Assembly (NCBI RefSeq): GCF_902806685.2
Contig: NC_048541.1
Location: 4,275,465 to 4,339,464 of the forward strand
Origin: Maniola hyperantus
Taxonomy: Eukaryota > Arthropoda > Insecta > Lepidoptera > Nymphalidae
Reading direction: 5' to 3'
DNA: 64,000 nt
Under the pieces are notes generated by a model that was not told the DNA's origin, ran no database searches, and saw nothing but the letters and a program-made list of their open reading frames with translations. Shown one piece after another: positions 25,301-30,860 of the stretch. The position numbers were made by a program, and so were the translations under genes. Every line of letters begins with the position of its first letter. Position 1 is the stretch's first letter.

Positions 25301-28300
25301 CGATAGTTTAAACGCTCAGTTACTAACCTTTAAATAATGTTTCATATATTTGTTTTGAATTATTTTAGATATGTACTGTTCATTAATTGCTCATGTAAGT
25401 GGTTGTCTACGATTTAGGCAAACTTTCTTCAGCAAACAAACTACATAGTTTATTTCATTATTTGTGATTTTTTCTAAACTACGTACGTTACGTACAAATT
25501 TGTATTAAATACTGAACAATTAGTTACTTATTAGCTTCAGTTTCTTCTCTGAGAACTTAGAATTCAACGTTATCGCTTATCAGTGAGGTTATCCACTTGA
25601 CTTATAAACAAAGCAAGTGCTTAATAAATACTTTTAGCTAAATCAGCTGTCTACATTCTTAATTCTAATCAAAATACATATTATTAAAAAGCCAAGTCTT
25701 GACTCCTTACTGACTGACCCAACAACACCCAGCCCCGGACTTAGAAAGCTGAAATTTGGCACAGAGAGTCCCTTATTGTGGACAAAAAATCAGGTCGTAT
25801 TTTTCGAAATCCCCACGGGGTAGGGTATTAAAAAAGGATATATAGTTTTGCGAAGCCGATAGCGGTCAACGGTCGCTAGTAATTAATTAGACTAACTACG
25901 CTATGTTTATTATCTCCTATTAATCTAGGAAGAGGGCGCTGCAGCGCAACACAGTGACATCAGCTCCGTAATTTATGTGAATAGAAAATAGTTAAAGTGC
26001 AATACTTAGTCTGTTTATTGTAATAAATTGAAGATCTATATTCAATAATTGCGTGCAAATGTTATCGTATGTGTGAGTGTCCGTTAAATACGCGAAAAGT
26101 GCAAAAGTGTATTTATACGCATGACGATTGTACCAACATGGCGCCAATGTTCGATGTGCAACAATAAAACTTGCCGATTACAAGGTAAACTAATGCCTAA
26201 TGTAAACCACAACAATAAAATAGGTCCTACGAAGTTATCTCTTGTGCCAAGTTTGATTATAATATATGAAAATACTTAATTGGAATAAAAATATTCGTTT
26301 CTCGCATTAAACAAAGAACGGCACTGCACACCTACCTACCTACCTACCTGCTTGTTGCCGCAAATATCCTAAATCTATTGAAGTGTTGAGTTGAATGTTC
26401 GACCAATGACGAGTACAAAAAGCACCGAATTCGATTCCGGCCTCAACTAATACAGATACTATTTTTACATACCTACATTTAAAATTTAAATCTTATAAAA
26501 TTAGCTACCTACCTAAATAAAATTACGGGAGCAATACGTCTTATTACGAGGAGAAAGTGCTAAGAAATAAAAATAACCTACTTAGGAAAAAATAATTATC
26601 TGAGATCACTTCACATTAGGCACTATTCCACGAGTAAAATAAAAATAAAAAATAACAATGGAAGGTGTTTCGCGCTTGCTAGAGGATATTAAAGAACAAT
26701 TTAACTCGCAAAAAAAGGACTTCCTAGATATGAAAGAACAAATAACAAACGCAATAAGTGATCATATTGATAAGAAATTCTTAGTCATCTTGGAGAAATA
26801 TAACGAACTAGAAGAAAAAATAAATAAGCAGCAGCAACATATTAATTATTTGGAAAAATATATTAGACGAAAAAACTTAATATTCTTTGGCATCGAGGAA
26901 AAAGAAAATACCTACCAAGATTTAGAAGAAAATATAATTAACAGCAAAATGAATTTAAATTTTGATAAAAACTGCATAGAATACATAGGAAGAATGGGTA
27001 AAAATAAAAATAAGTTAAGACCAGTCATAGTGGTTTTGTCTTCGGTGGGGAAAAAAATAGAATTATTGAAAAAGAAAAAGTGTCTTAAAGAAACAAATTA
27101 TTACATAATGGAGGATTTTCCCAAAGAAGTATTGGAAAAAAGGAAAGAATTAAGGAAAACTCTTGAAGAAGAAAGAAAACAAGGAAGAAACGCAATGTTG
27201 AAATATGACAAAATAGTTTATTTAGAAAACCAAAAAGAATTGCTTTCTAAAAGTTCTGCGTATAAAATAAATATATCCTCCCCTTTGGAGACAAATCATC
27301 ATAACGTAAAATTCAACAAAAATAACAAAATGTCACGAAAACAGCATAAAATTCAAAAGCAAAAATAACTTTAAACTTAAGATTGCCCCTCTCTGCCTCC
27401 CAAGCCGGCTGGTCACCGTGGGAGTGCTAGACTACAACCCTTCTGATGGTGAAAATGGAAAGTCTAGAAGACTAAGAGTAATAACATATAATATTAAGAA
27501 AAATATTACCAACAGGAGGAGGCCTTCGCCTAAAAGGCGAACTGAAAATAGCAGAACACAGTACTTACCATAGTTAAAAAATATTTACTTAAATAGGATT
27601 ACTAAAAACTTAATAAATTATTTATACTGGTATTGCCATTATTTTAAGTTACATTGTAAGTTCTTGTACCTGTATTTAACTCTCTAATACATGGAATTAA
27701 AAAATATACTTGTCATAATTAGGTCATCTTAAATATAATAAAATAGTTATCTATTTACTAGATACTAACTACACACTATTATAATATTACTACTTACTAC
27801 TAGAAAGTACGAACTAGGAATCAACTGTGGTGTAAAAAGGATCTTCACTTACAAGCACACAATACTGTACCTATATGCATGTATGTAAATATTTTCTTAA
27901 AATTATAAAGAACATTATTTTTACTTGTATGTGGAACGTTATGCCAATTATAAATTCTATAACCTATATACTTACTTATTATGAAAGAGAATTGCTTGTG
28001 ATTAATTTTTATTGTCAGTTATAGAATAGTAATATTTCATCAAATTGTATTTAAATTTCAATGGGCATAACACTATATAAATAAGAACATTCAGATTAAT
28101 ATATTATGCAATGTAAGATTTACATAGTACCTACCTTTTTTACATAGTAAAAAAAAAATATAATAATAAATTATATAATAAAAAACAAGATAATTGTTAT
28201 ATATAAATATTGTTATAAATGATAAAAATAATAAAAATTTGAATTGTAAATTAGTATTATACAACTTTTATACATAGCAAATAATAATAGATACCATAAT

Positions 28301-30580
28301 AAGTCTAAGCTTACCATAAAAATAAAAATAAATGTTTTTTCAAATTTTTAAAAATTGTGATTTAGTATCAAAAATTTTAAATATTCACTTATAATACCAC
28401 AAGAGCTTCAAAATTATCGGGTATTTCCCGATAGGTTCGTTGCAAACAAATGAAGGAGTCAAGTTTTTCAGGTTAAAAAATCACTCGCGCTTCGCGCTCG
28501 TGATTTTTTAACCTGAAAAACTTGACGACTTTATTTGTTTGCAGGGAACCTTGAGGGAAATGCCAGATAATTTTGAAGCTCGTGTGGTATTCGGGGGATT
28601 ATTTTTCCGTCCCAAATGTCGGCCAAAATCTCCAATTTTCACAATTGAATTCAACCTGTCAGTTTGACGTGTGGACTTCAACTACCAGAGAAAATTTTCA
28701 AAAAATTATCAGTATAATACCATGTAGGTTGTACCACGTGACGTCGAATGGTGCAATTCTATTGGTCGACATTTGGGTCGGAAAAATAATCAGATGTATT
28801 AATAAATTCATAAATTGTGTTCTATAAAATAAAACAAAAACCAGAAAATATTGCAAACCAACTTGTTTACTGTAACTATAAGCAACTATATTATGTACTT
28901 ATACCTAAAAGCATGTATCTAATTACACATTGAGAATTGTAATAATATTGTAAATTTGTACCTTTTTCAGTAATAAAAGGCTTATTTATTATTATTATTA
29001 TGGATATACATCTACTCTCACGCCCGTGTACAAAATAGATACATATAAAAGCCAAAGGAGTTATAATATACTTACATACATAAAAATAAATAAACCTACA
29101 TAAACATTACATACATACATATTTGTACCGGGCGGAGGATTACACCCCGGCAGGGGAGACCAAACGGCCGGGGGTCAGGGCGACAGGTGTAGAAATCGGC
29201 GGACTATCCTAGCCGAGTCCAGCAAGACCGCTTTTTGCATCCTGGCTGCGAGCGAACTGCCACGGAAACCCAGTCGCCTCAGATGTTGAGCGAGGCTGAC
29301 TGGGATCAACCCATTCGCAGATATGACGATTGGGATGATTTCAGTGGACTCCACATGCCACATGTCGGAAACCTCGTGAGCCAGATCGAGATACTTGCGC
29401 TTTTTCTCCGTCTCAGCTCTCACGAGGTTCTCGTCATACGGAATGGTGATGTCCACCAAAAACACCCTCGACTGTGCCCGGTCCACCACCACGATGTCAG
29501 GCTTATTCGCTAGAATAGTCCTGTCCGTGATGATGGACCGGTCCCAATAGAGCCGGACTCCGTCGCGCTCGAGTACCGGCACCGGTGTGTACTTGTAATA
29601 CGGCAGCCTCTCATCCAGGAGACCGTACTTCAAAGCAAGCTCTTGGTGAAGGATTTTGGCTGCTTGGTTGTGTCTGTGCAGATACTCAGTGTTGGCAAGC
29701 GCTGAGCATCCCGAAAGCACATGTCTGAGTGACTCGCCGGGATGGCGACAAGCTCGACAGATGTCGTGAGTGCCATCCTTCAGAATGTACTTTCGGTAGT
29801 TCCGCGTCTTGACCACCTGATCTTGTATCGCACAGACAAAACCCTCGGTTTCCCCGAAGAGGTCACCAAAGCGCAGCCACTGCACGGACGCTTTTTTATC
29901 TACGTGTGGCTCATTAAGAGCTTTAAAAAAACGTCCGTGCAGCTCCTTCTCCCTCCATACGGCCTCCCGGTCAGAGGTGCTAAGTACCATCGGTTTCTGC
30001 CACTCGGTTTGGGCTAAGGATAGTGGGGTGAGTCCTTTATCACATTCTATGACCTCTCTATGCATGGGGGACCCCCTCATCGTCTCAAAGTAGGTTCTGA
30101 GGTTGGCTATCTCCCGGTTATGCATGGTCTTGACGCTCAATACGCCTCGACCACCACACTTCCGGGGGATATACAACCTCATCACAGATTATTATTATCG
30201 ATCAACTTATACCAGTATATTAAAACCGTGCGAGTCAGACTCGCGTACCCAGTGTTCCGTACACAGTCGTATTTTTTCGACATTTTGCGCGATAAATGAA
30301 AAACTATTATGCATAAAAATAAATATATATTATGCATACAGACGGACAGACGGACAGACGGACAGACGGACAGACGGACAGACGGGCAGACGGACAGACA
30401 GACAACAAAGTGATCCTATAGGTAAGGGTTCCTTTTTTCCTTTTGAGCTACGGAACCCTAATAAGATCGCAGATAAGGGCTTACTCATCAATAATTACTA
30501 ATAATTATAAATAATAGTATAAAAGGAGATTTTACCTGGTCACTGGTCCCCATTTCCATTGAGGAGTTGCCCTGCGCCAT
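7279..30580 (-). CDS. DPP4-like: Dipeptidyl peptidase IV-like serine peptidase (S9B), 17 coding exons
   Basis: Enzymes of this family remove N-terminal dipeptides, usually after Pro or Ala, from peptides outside the cell or on its surface. Joining 17 exons at GT-AG sites with consistent phase gives 829 residues; vertebrate DPP4 is about 766. Order: a short cytoplasmic tail with a basic RKKSRKTR stretch, a membrane anchor at about 28-49 (type II topology), a Thr/Pro-rich stalk at about 57-100, a beta-propeller to about 560, then an alpha/beta hydrolase. The substrate-binding motif DWVYEEEVF is intact (E271/E272). VYAGP carries the oxyanion Tyr (Y611). The nucleophile sits in GWSYGGY (S695), the Asp in HGTEDDNVH (D773) and the His in DEDHG (H805), so an active enzyme is expected. 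Many Asn-X-Ser/Thr sites fit a glycosylated ectodomain. A possible ATTAAA polyadenylation signal lies at 7234-7239. Introns hold many transposon remnants and partial exon copies. Whether it is the Drosophila omega-type or venom-type paralogue cannot be decided here. Confidence 0.95.
7787..7912 (-). CDS. DPP4-like exon 16: catalytic Asp
   Basis: 126 nt, phase 0 to 0. It encodes YFLVHGTEDDNVHYQHAML; the triad Asp is the first D of DDN (D773). Acceptor TTTTTAG, donor GTTAGTGG. Confidence 0.95.
8628..8713 (-). CDS. DPP4-like exon 15
   Basis: 86 nt, phase 1 to 0. It encodes DTIYTERYMDTPQNNVAGY, matching the conserved YTERYMGLP segment of DPP4. Acceptor TGTTTCAG, donor GTGAGTGT. Confidence 0.94.
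8795..8898. mobile_element. GC-rich MITE with TIR AGTACGCGACAGGTCG
   Basis: AGTACGCGACAGGTCGAGAT at the left and its imperfect reverse complement ending GACCTGTCGCGTACT at the right flank a G-rich centre (GGGGGCTGTGCGGGTGTGCG). A related fragment is at 39714-39840. Confidence 0.8.
8911..9085 (+). mobile_element. Helitron-like copy next to the exon 14 fragment
   Basis: GAAAGTGTCTATGTTTGTTG to CACGCGGACGAAATCACGGA. Its 3' end abuts the exon 14 duplicate at 9091. Confidence 0.65.
9091..9161 (-). pseudogene. Partial copy of the 5' part of DPP4-like exon 14
   Basis: About 70 bp nearly repeat plus-strand 9288-9358 (the CCCCAGATGCACGTGC and GTCCAGCCACTG blocks, then GACAGCGA). It includes a few bases upstream of the acceptor and stops before GWSYGGY. 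It lies in the intron just downstream of exon 14, abutting a Helitron-like fragment. Confidence 0.85.
9186..9343 (-). CDS. DPP4-like exon 14: catalytic Ser motif
   Basis: 158 nt, phase 2 to 1. It encodes RILHQNLQWLDANRTCIWGWSYGGY; the nucleophile is Ser695 in GWSYGGY. I chose the acceptor CGCGCAG (exon edge 9343) rather than the upstream TTAG at about 9367, because only the former keeps frame with exon 13 and gives the family's usual spacing from QI to WGWSYGG. Donor GTAAATAA. Confidence 0.93.
9421..9597. mobile_element. Palindromic MITE in a DPP4-like intron
   Basis: CCCGTATTCACAATCATTAC at the left and its reverse complement at the right (ending about 9592) form arms of about 75 bp with a short centre near TTGTCACGTCAATTTTCGAT. 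The arms have a few mismatches. Confidence 0.85.
9870..10195 (-). pseudogene. Two decayed copies of the 3' half of DPP4-like exon 13
   Basis: The stretches at about 10108-10190 and about 9880-9960 match the 3' half of exon 13 (around the ACCTGGTAACAGCAATCTGG and GACAGCGAACATG blocks on the plus strand). Each is followed by related intron sequence (the CTGACAATTCCG block recurs at 10034 and 10262). The period is about 223 bp. Substitutions and indels break the reading frame, so these are old tandem copies, probably not used. Confidence 0.8.
10334..10528 (-). CDS. DPP4-like exon 13: VYAGP and DGRGSG
   Basis: 195 nt, phase 2 to 2. It completes VYAGP (oxyanion Tyr), then WTLDWGTSLVSRYGIAVARI, DGRGSGLRG and NRKLGTVEIQDQI, all hallmark hydrolase motifs of S9B. 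Acceptor TTTTCCAG. The donor, gtatcctgg, is weaker than the others. Partial, decayed copies of its 3' half and the adjoining intron lie downstream at about 9870-10195. Confidence 0.93.
10778..10960 (+). mobile_element. Helitron-like copy, degraded 3' end
   Basis: AATCCCATAAATGCGAAAGT, TTCAATCCTGCCGCAACG, GGCTACTTTTTATCCCA and ACACGGAGGACGTCGC are shared with the family. Confidence 0.65.
11013..11194 (-). CDS. DPP4-like exon 12: propeller to hydrolase junction
   Basis: 182 nt, phase 0 to 2. It encodes the end of the propeller and the first hydrolase strand (MIQVPPDYANRTNLPLLVYV), ending just before the VYAGP oxyanion motif. Acceptor ATTTTCAG, donor GTAAGTAA. Confidence 0.92.
11497..11726 (-). 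mobile_element. Helitron-like second subtype in a DPP4-like intron
   Basis: CTTATGCTCGCTTACTTCAT to TCACCTTTTCCTTTTATATA, with GAGCTGTGCGTTGATAGATC inside. Confidence 0.7.
11975..12182 (-). CDS. DPP4-like exon 11: Cys-rich propeller segment
   Basis: 208 nt, phase 2 to 0. It encodes the VSCFTCNIRR ... QCLF ... VNCGGPDIPQ segment. The Cys pattern matches the conserved disulphide region of DPP4 (VTCLSCEL ... RCQYY ... RCSGPGLP). Acceptor TATTTCAG, donor GTGAGTCC. Confidence 0.93.
12764..12821. repeat. 28-bp perfect hairpin in a DPP4-like intron
   Basis: AGTGATCGCCAGAAATATTT and the following T/A run (12764-12791) are the exact inverse of 12794-12821, with a 2-nt spacer. CRE-type TGACGTCA sites follow at about 12858 and 12921. 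Confidence 0.9.
13015..13154 (-). CDS. DPP4-like exon 10
   Basis: 140 nt, phase 0 to 2. It encodes AVGGVRYKQIVQVTRP through EILLWTDDDD, a late propeller blade. Acceptor GAATTCAG, donor GTGAGTAA. Confidence 0.88.
13247..13435 (+). repeat. TTAGGGTTCCGT repeat, 5' half
   Basis: TTTAGGGTTCCGTACCACAA to GTGAATTTAGGGTTAGATC; then unrelated sequence. Confidence 0.8.
13854..13946 (-). CDS. DPP4-like exon 9
   Basis: 93 nt, phase 0 to 0, 31 residues (IFTYTESDGWIDNNPLLF and following), a propeller strand. Acceptor ATTTTCAG, donor GTAAGTAC. Confidence 0.87.
13976..14162 (-). mobile_element. Helitron-like copy in a DPP4-like intron
   Basis: CCAGCTGATGCCCGCGACTT at the left; CGCATTTATTATATTATAGT at the right. 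Confidence 0.72.
14316..14460 (+). mobile_element. RTE-like LINE 3' end with (GAT)n tail
   Basis: It encodes TRWTDDIRRVAGSRWIQAAQ, DRGVWKSLQETYVQLW and a stop, then GGTTGATGATGATGATG. It is a typical 5'-truncated RTE-like 3' end in the intron between exons 8 and 9. Confidence 0.75.
14575..14925. repeat. 10-bp minisatellite (TTCCATTCTA)n
   Basis: About 33 tandem 10-bp units, with 5-bp TTCTA variants at the ends. It starts after AATAAAATTTATTCTATTC, which looks like a LINE tail of the type at 21137, and stops about 20 bp from the donor of DPP4-like exon 8. Confidence 0.97.
14945..15077 (-). CDS. DPP4-like exon 8
   Basis: 133 nt, phase 2 to 0. It encodes propeller strands with VMWTNRVQTSLRIDIC, equivalent to the LQWLRR...SVMDIC region of DPP4. 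Acceptor CCTTTTCAG, donor GTAAGATT. Its downstream intron begins about 20 bp from the 10-bp minisatellite. Confidence 0.9.
15125..15352 (-). mobile_element. Helitron-like second subtype in a DPP4-like intron
   Basis: ACTAGCTTATGCTCGCGACT to CAGTCACCTTTTCCTTTTAT. Both ends are present; it lies 30 bp from the donor of exon 7. Confidence 0.75.
15381..15472 (-). CDS. DPP4-like exon 7
   Basis: 92 nt, phase 0 to 2. It encodes SGTTNPTVSVTMRDI and so on, matching the YPKxGxxNPTV segment that follows in DPP4 proteins. Acceptor GCTTTTAG, donor GTAAGTTT. Confidence 0.9.
15514..15838 (+). mobile_element. tRNA-derived SINE, full length, with (GAT)n tail
   Basis: The 5' part has a Pol III A box (TAGCCTAGTGGTTAGGA) and a B box (GGTTCGAACCC). 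The body contains AACATCGTGAGGAAACCGGC and GCCAGCGTGGTAGACTATGG, and the tail is TGATCATGATGATGAT. It lies in a DPP4-like intron. Confidence 0.85.
15873..15921. repeat. 22-bp hairpin from inverted ends of the GGGTTCCG repeat
   Basis: AGTGACTGTTTTTAGGGTTC plus CG pairs with its inverse after TTGTA. It looks like two facing ends of the TTAGGGTTCCGT repeat family with the middle deleted. Confidence 0.8.
16302..16503 (+). mobile_element. Helitron-like copy in a DPP4-like intron
   Basis: CATACTAATATTATGAATGC, GTCTGTCTGTCTGCTAACTT and AATCGCGGGCATCATCTAGG mark its ends. Confidence 0.72.
16589..17215 (+). repeat. TTAGGGTTCCGT repeat, split by a Helitron-like insertion
   Basis: The first half, 16589-16792, and second half, 16990-17215, are separated by the 16793-16989 insertion. 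It ends in CGCACTTGGCCGG and a T run, just before the transposon tail that borders the exon 6 array. Confidence 0.85.
16793..16989 (+). mobile_element. Helitron-like fourth subtype inserted in another repeat
   Basis: AACTCTCGAGAACAGCTGAA then CTTGACGTACGAGGATGGTT, ending GGGTCAGCTAGT. Sequence of the TTAGGGTTCCGT repeat resumes on both sides, showing insertion. Relative at 40345-40520. Confidence 0.7.
17255..18162 (-). repeat. Four tandem copies of most of DPP4-like exon 6 (227-bp unit)
   Basis: Four near-identical 227-bp units follow exon 6. Each has a 162-nt exon-like body (17936-18097, 17709-17870, 17482-17643, 17255-17416), from FGSNNAIW to HREIHYPK, and a 65-nt spacer that starts GTAA and ends AAAG. 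All four bodies are open in the exon 6 frame, with only small changes such as F to L and AT to VT. Each body starts and ends in phase 0, so any number could be spliced between exon 6 and exon 7 without breaking the frame. They could not replace exon 6, because exon 5 ends in phase 1 and they lack the EEV codons. The acceptor context is poor in pyrimidines, so they may be silent. The spacer resembles the transposon tail at 17216-17250. Confidence 0.9.
18163..18332 (-). CDS. DPP4-like exon 6: double-Glu motif (authentic copy)
   Basis: 170 nt, phase 1 to 0. It completes DWVYEEEVF, whose two Glu residues bind the substrate's N-terminus in DPP4 enzymes, and continues through the AYATFNDTKV strand to IHYPK. 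The acceptor GTTTCCAG is normal. This is the only copy in the local array that keeps the EEV codons and the authentic acceptor; four shortened copies follow downstream (17255-18097). Confidence 0.93.
18351..18585 (+). mobile_element. Helitron-like copy just upstream of DPP4-like exon 6
   Basis: AGTACCCTTATTATAAATGC to ACGGGCATCAGCTAGT, 19 bp from the exon 6 edge. It therefore occupies the branch-point side of the acceptor region of that exon. Confidence 0.75.
18655..18935 (-). mobile_element. Second SINE family, head truncated
   Basis: The same body as 51049-51392 (TCCCACCAGACAAAACC, ACGGCATCGTACCGGAAC, AAGTGATGATGTAGTCTAAG), with a T-rich left end. It lies in a DPP4-like intron between exons 5 and 6. 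Confidence 0.8.
19152..19419 (-). CDS. DPP4-like exon 5: propeller up to DWVYE
   Basis: 268 nt, phase 0 to 1. It starts IYRHSFTARYTAVDL, where vertebrate DPP4 has a YRHSYTASY-type strand, and ends at GVPDWVYE plus one base. The remaining two bases of the first functional Glu codon come from exon 6. Donor GTAAGTACC. Confidence 0.93.
19505..19608 (+). mobile_element. tRNA-derived SINE, 5' part only
   Basis: AGCTGTGATAGCCTAGTGGT through GTTCGATCCCGGGCACGCAC to TTATGTGCGTTTTAACT, then an abrupt switch to a Helitron-like repeat. Confidence 0.8.
19611..19748 (+). mobile_element. Helitron-like second subtype, 3' part
   Basis: TGAAATTTGGCATGCAGATA to GCGGGCATAAGCTA, directly fused to a truncated SINE on its left. 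Confidence 0.7.
19855..20050. mobile_element. Palindromic MITE, three-copy family (copy 1)
   Basis: TACAGTACGCAGCCGAAAGT at the left and the matching reverse block at the right. Inside are ATCGGCCTTTAGAATGACA and GACGTTTTATCGGTCTCAAC. It lies in a DPP4-like intron. Confidence 0.85.
20338..20500 (+). mobile_element. Helitron-like second subtype, 3' part
   Basis: ACAGCTCAAACCACTGGATG to CACGCGGACGAAGTCGCGAG. The CTAGT end is missing, and a MITE begins 12 bp later. Confidence 0.68.
20512..20632. mobile_element. Palindromic MITE, family with 55755-55885
   Basis: GCGTACTCAGAGTCGCTTAA and TCGTTACTTAAG at the left pair with CTTAAGTAACGATT and GACTCTGAGTAC at the right. The inner arms are AAAACGAGACAGA. 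It lies next to DPP4-like exon 4. Confidence 0.85.
20659..20736 (-). CDS. DPP4-like exon 4
   Basis: 78 nt, phase 0 to 0, 26 residues including SLSPDGNYVVLSYNEVS, a typical propeller blade motif. Acceptor TCTTTCAG, donor GTAAGATA. Confidence 0.9.
20848..21040 (+). mobile_element. Helitron-like copy in a DPP4-like intron
   Basis: AGTACCCATATTATGAATGC to CTAAGTCATCAGCTAGT. The ACGCGGACGAAGTCGCGG hairpin is deleted. Confidence 0.72.
21137..21760 (-). mobile_element. LINE 3' fragment with (TTCTA)n tail
   Basis: The minus-strand frame 21742-21353 encodes an RT C-terminus (TRNKNKLATPALRLWKVRKS, FYNKIPQAILDLPLHKFK, LLKKAYYTVADYVNDKKAW). A roughly 200-bp 3' UTR ends in ATTCTATTCTATTC. The same kind of tail starts the minisatellite at 14575. 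It lies inside a DPP4-like intron. Confidence 0.8.
22184..22432. mobile_element. MITE with TIR CCGTTCACACGGCATT
   Basis: The left end, CCAGTTCACACGGCATTTCC, and the right end, AATGCCATGTGAACGGGGTC, are inverted. Internal repeats of GTTCACACG and ACCGAATACG occur. A diverged relative is at 6990-7150. Confidence 0.75.
22483..22577 (-). CDS. DPP4-like exon 3: start of propeller
   Basis: 95 nt, phase 1 to phase 0. It encodes SEILFRDYNGHLMLYDVDT and so on, matching the first propeller strands of the S9B N-terminal domain (Pfam DPPIV_N). The acceptor AATTGCAG and donor GTAAAA are clear. Confidence 0.88.
22661..22744 (+). mobile_element. Helitron-like second subtype with internal deletion
   Basis: ATATATAAAAGGAACAACAC then CTGAGGGGGTAAAATAGAGG and CGGACGAAGTCGCGGGAATA. 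Confidence 0.62.
23362..23720 (-). mobile_element. LINE 3' fragment in a DPP4-like intron
   Basis: The minus-strand frame encodes DALTDDFYAIMRKRAASVIS, then SRIRGSSNGILKTLSEKLDN and HWVGLQ, which I recognise as a common LINE C-terminus in Lepidoptera. The 3' end has a short A tract (T run at about 23364-23374). The CTACGAGGGTTCCAAACGCG block is shared with 61200-61225. Confidence 0.65.
23948..24272 (-). CDS. DPP4-like exon 2: membrane anchor and Thr/Pro stalk
   Basis: 325 nt, phase 0 to phase 1. It encodes a basic segment, then a hydrophobic helix (residues about 28-49) and a low-complexity Thr/Pro stalk, ending near FNGTWVSG. A basic cytoplasmic flank before a single N-terminal helix fits a type II anchor. 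The acceptor is CCAG and the donor GTAAGTG. The stalk is longer than in vertebrate DPP4 and accounts for most of the extra length of the protein. Confidence 0.9.
24290..26640. other. Large DPP4-like intron, left part; no exon recognised
   Basis: It contains the 25041-25287 Helitron-like copy, a partial SINE-like stretch near 25700-25870 and ACCT microsatellite at about 26330-26350. No further DPP4-like exon is needed, because exons 1 and 2 join in phase. Confidence 0.5.
25041..25287 (-). mobile_element. Helitron-like copy in the large DPP4-like intron
   Basis: CTAGATGATGCCCGCGACTT at the left, a CAGACAGACAAACAGACAG stretch, and CGCATTTATAATTTTAAATT at the right. Confidence 0.72.
26658..27368 (+). 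CDS. LINE ORF1 protein (coiled coil plus RRM-like domain)
   Basis: 236 residues. The N-terminal 70 form a likely coiled coil (heptads around KEQFNSQKKDFLDMKEQI and NELEEKINKQQQHINYLE). RRKNLIFFGIEEKE follows, the signature strand of L1-type ORF1 RRM domains, then a basic C-terminal part. ORF1 proteins of this type trimerise and bind the element's RNA. The frame is intact although ORF2 is largely lost. Codon use is very A-rich, unlike the neighbouring host exons. Confidence 0.75.
   Translation: MEGVSRLLEDIKEQFNSQKKDFLDMKEQITNAISDHIDKKFLVILEKYNELEEKINKQQQHINYLEKYIRRKNLIFFGIEEKENTYQDLEENIINSKMNLNFDKNCIEYIGRMGKNKNKLRPVIVVLSSVGKKIELLKKKKCLKETNYYIMEDFPKEVLEKRKELRKTLEEERKQGRNAMLKYDKIVYLENQKELLSKSSAYKINISSPLETNHHNVKFNKNNKMSRKQHKIQKQK
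28394..28590. mobile_element. Foldback element in the LINE 3' region
   Basis: ATACCACAAGAGCTTCAAAA at the left pairs with TTTTGAAGCTCGTGTGGTAT at the right. The core GTCAAGTTTTTCAGGTTAAA pairs perfectly with its inverse around a GCGCTTCGCGC loop. Confidence 0.85.
29105..30190 (-). mobile_element. 3' fragment of an R4/Dong-type LINE with restriction-like endonuclease
   Basis: The minus-strand frame 30185-29175 encodes 336 residues: the end of the RT/thumb region (YIPRKCGGRGVLSV), a CCHC knuckle (ICRACRHPGESLRHVLSGC), then a PD-(D/E)xK-like nuclease (NKPDIVVVDRAQ ... VFLVDITIPYDEN). That order is typical of R2/R4-group LINEs rather than APE-type ones. The frame is intact to its stop, but the 5' part including the polymerase core is missing. 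TTA/ATT simple repeats flank both sides (28982-29001 and about 30185), fitting the known preference of Dong for TAA repeats. It lies inside the largest DPP4-like intron. Confidence 0.85.
30222..30462 (-). repeat. TTAGGGTTCCGT repeat with expanded GACA microsatellite
   Basis: CCGTGCGAGTCAGACTCGCG at the left and TTTGAGCTACGGAACCCTAA at the right, with a (GACGGACA)n run of about 65 bp (30339-30403) replacing the middle. It borders the R4/Dong-like fragment. Confidence 0.8.
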
Positions 30581-30602
30581 TTTGAGGTGGTATTCAGTTC
30601 AC
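30536..30602 (-). CDS. DPP4-like exon 1: start codon and cytoplasmic tail
   Basis: The ATG is at 30580-30578 and the coding part is 30536-30580, exactly 15 codons (MAQGNSSMEMGTSDQ), ending before a gtaaaa donor in phase 0. Just upstream, TTGCAG on the minus strand could be an acceptor, placing the exon edge at 30602 and implying a further non-coding 5' exon outside what I can identify. The start is supported by in-frame joining to the membrane-anchor exon about 6.3 kb downstream. Confidence 0.75.
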
Positions 30603-30702
30603 CTGCAAGTCAACAAAATAATCGAATTAGACAGATAAGGCATAATTACTAAATACCGCACCATATAGCCTAACTATCACGAAGTATCTAAATATTATAT
30701 TA

Positions 30703-30860
30703 TACTAGCCCACGACTTCGTCGCGTGGAAATAGGTTTTTAAAAATCCCGTGGGAACTCTTTGATTTTCCGGGATAAAAAGTAGCCTATGTCACTCTCCA
30801 GGTCTTTATCTATATACATGCAAAAAATCACGTCAATCCGTTGCAACGTGATTGAAGCCG
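30703..30860 (-). mobile_element. Helitron-like copy upstream of DPP4-like exon 1
   Basis: TACTAGCCCACGACTTCGTC to TCAATCCGTTGCAACGTGAT. The 5' end is missing. Located about 100 bp upstream of the putative acceptor of exon 1. Confidence 0.68.

Larger units (their letters stand above)
26640..29001 (+). mobile_element. L1/RTE-like LINE remnant with intact ORF1, ORF2 mostly deleted
   Basis: ORF1 (26658-27368) precedes the first residues of an APE-type ORF2 (RRLRVITYNIK, about 27450-27490), which stops soon after. An AT-rich 3' region follows, ending in a pyrimidine-TAATAAAAGGC motif and a (TTA)n tail at 28982-29001. Most of ORF2 is gone. A foldback element sits inside the 3' region (28394-28590). 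The 5' limit is unclear. Confidence 0.65.

Noticed and set aside
30338..30403. CRISPR-like regular spacing of GACGGACA units
   Set aside because: A simple microsatellite without unique spacers, in an animal genome.
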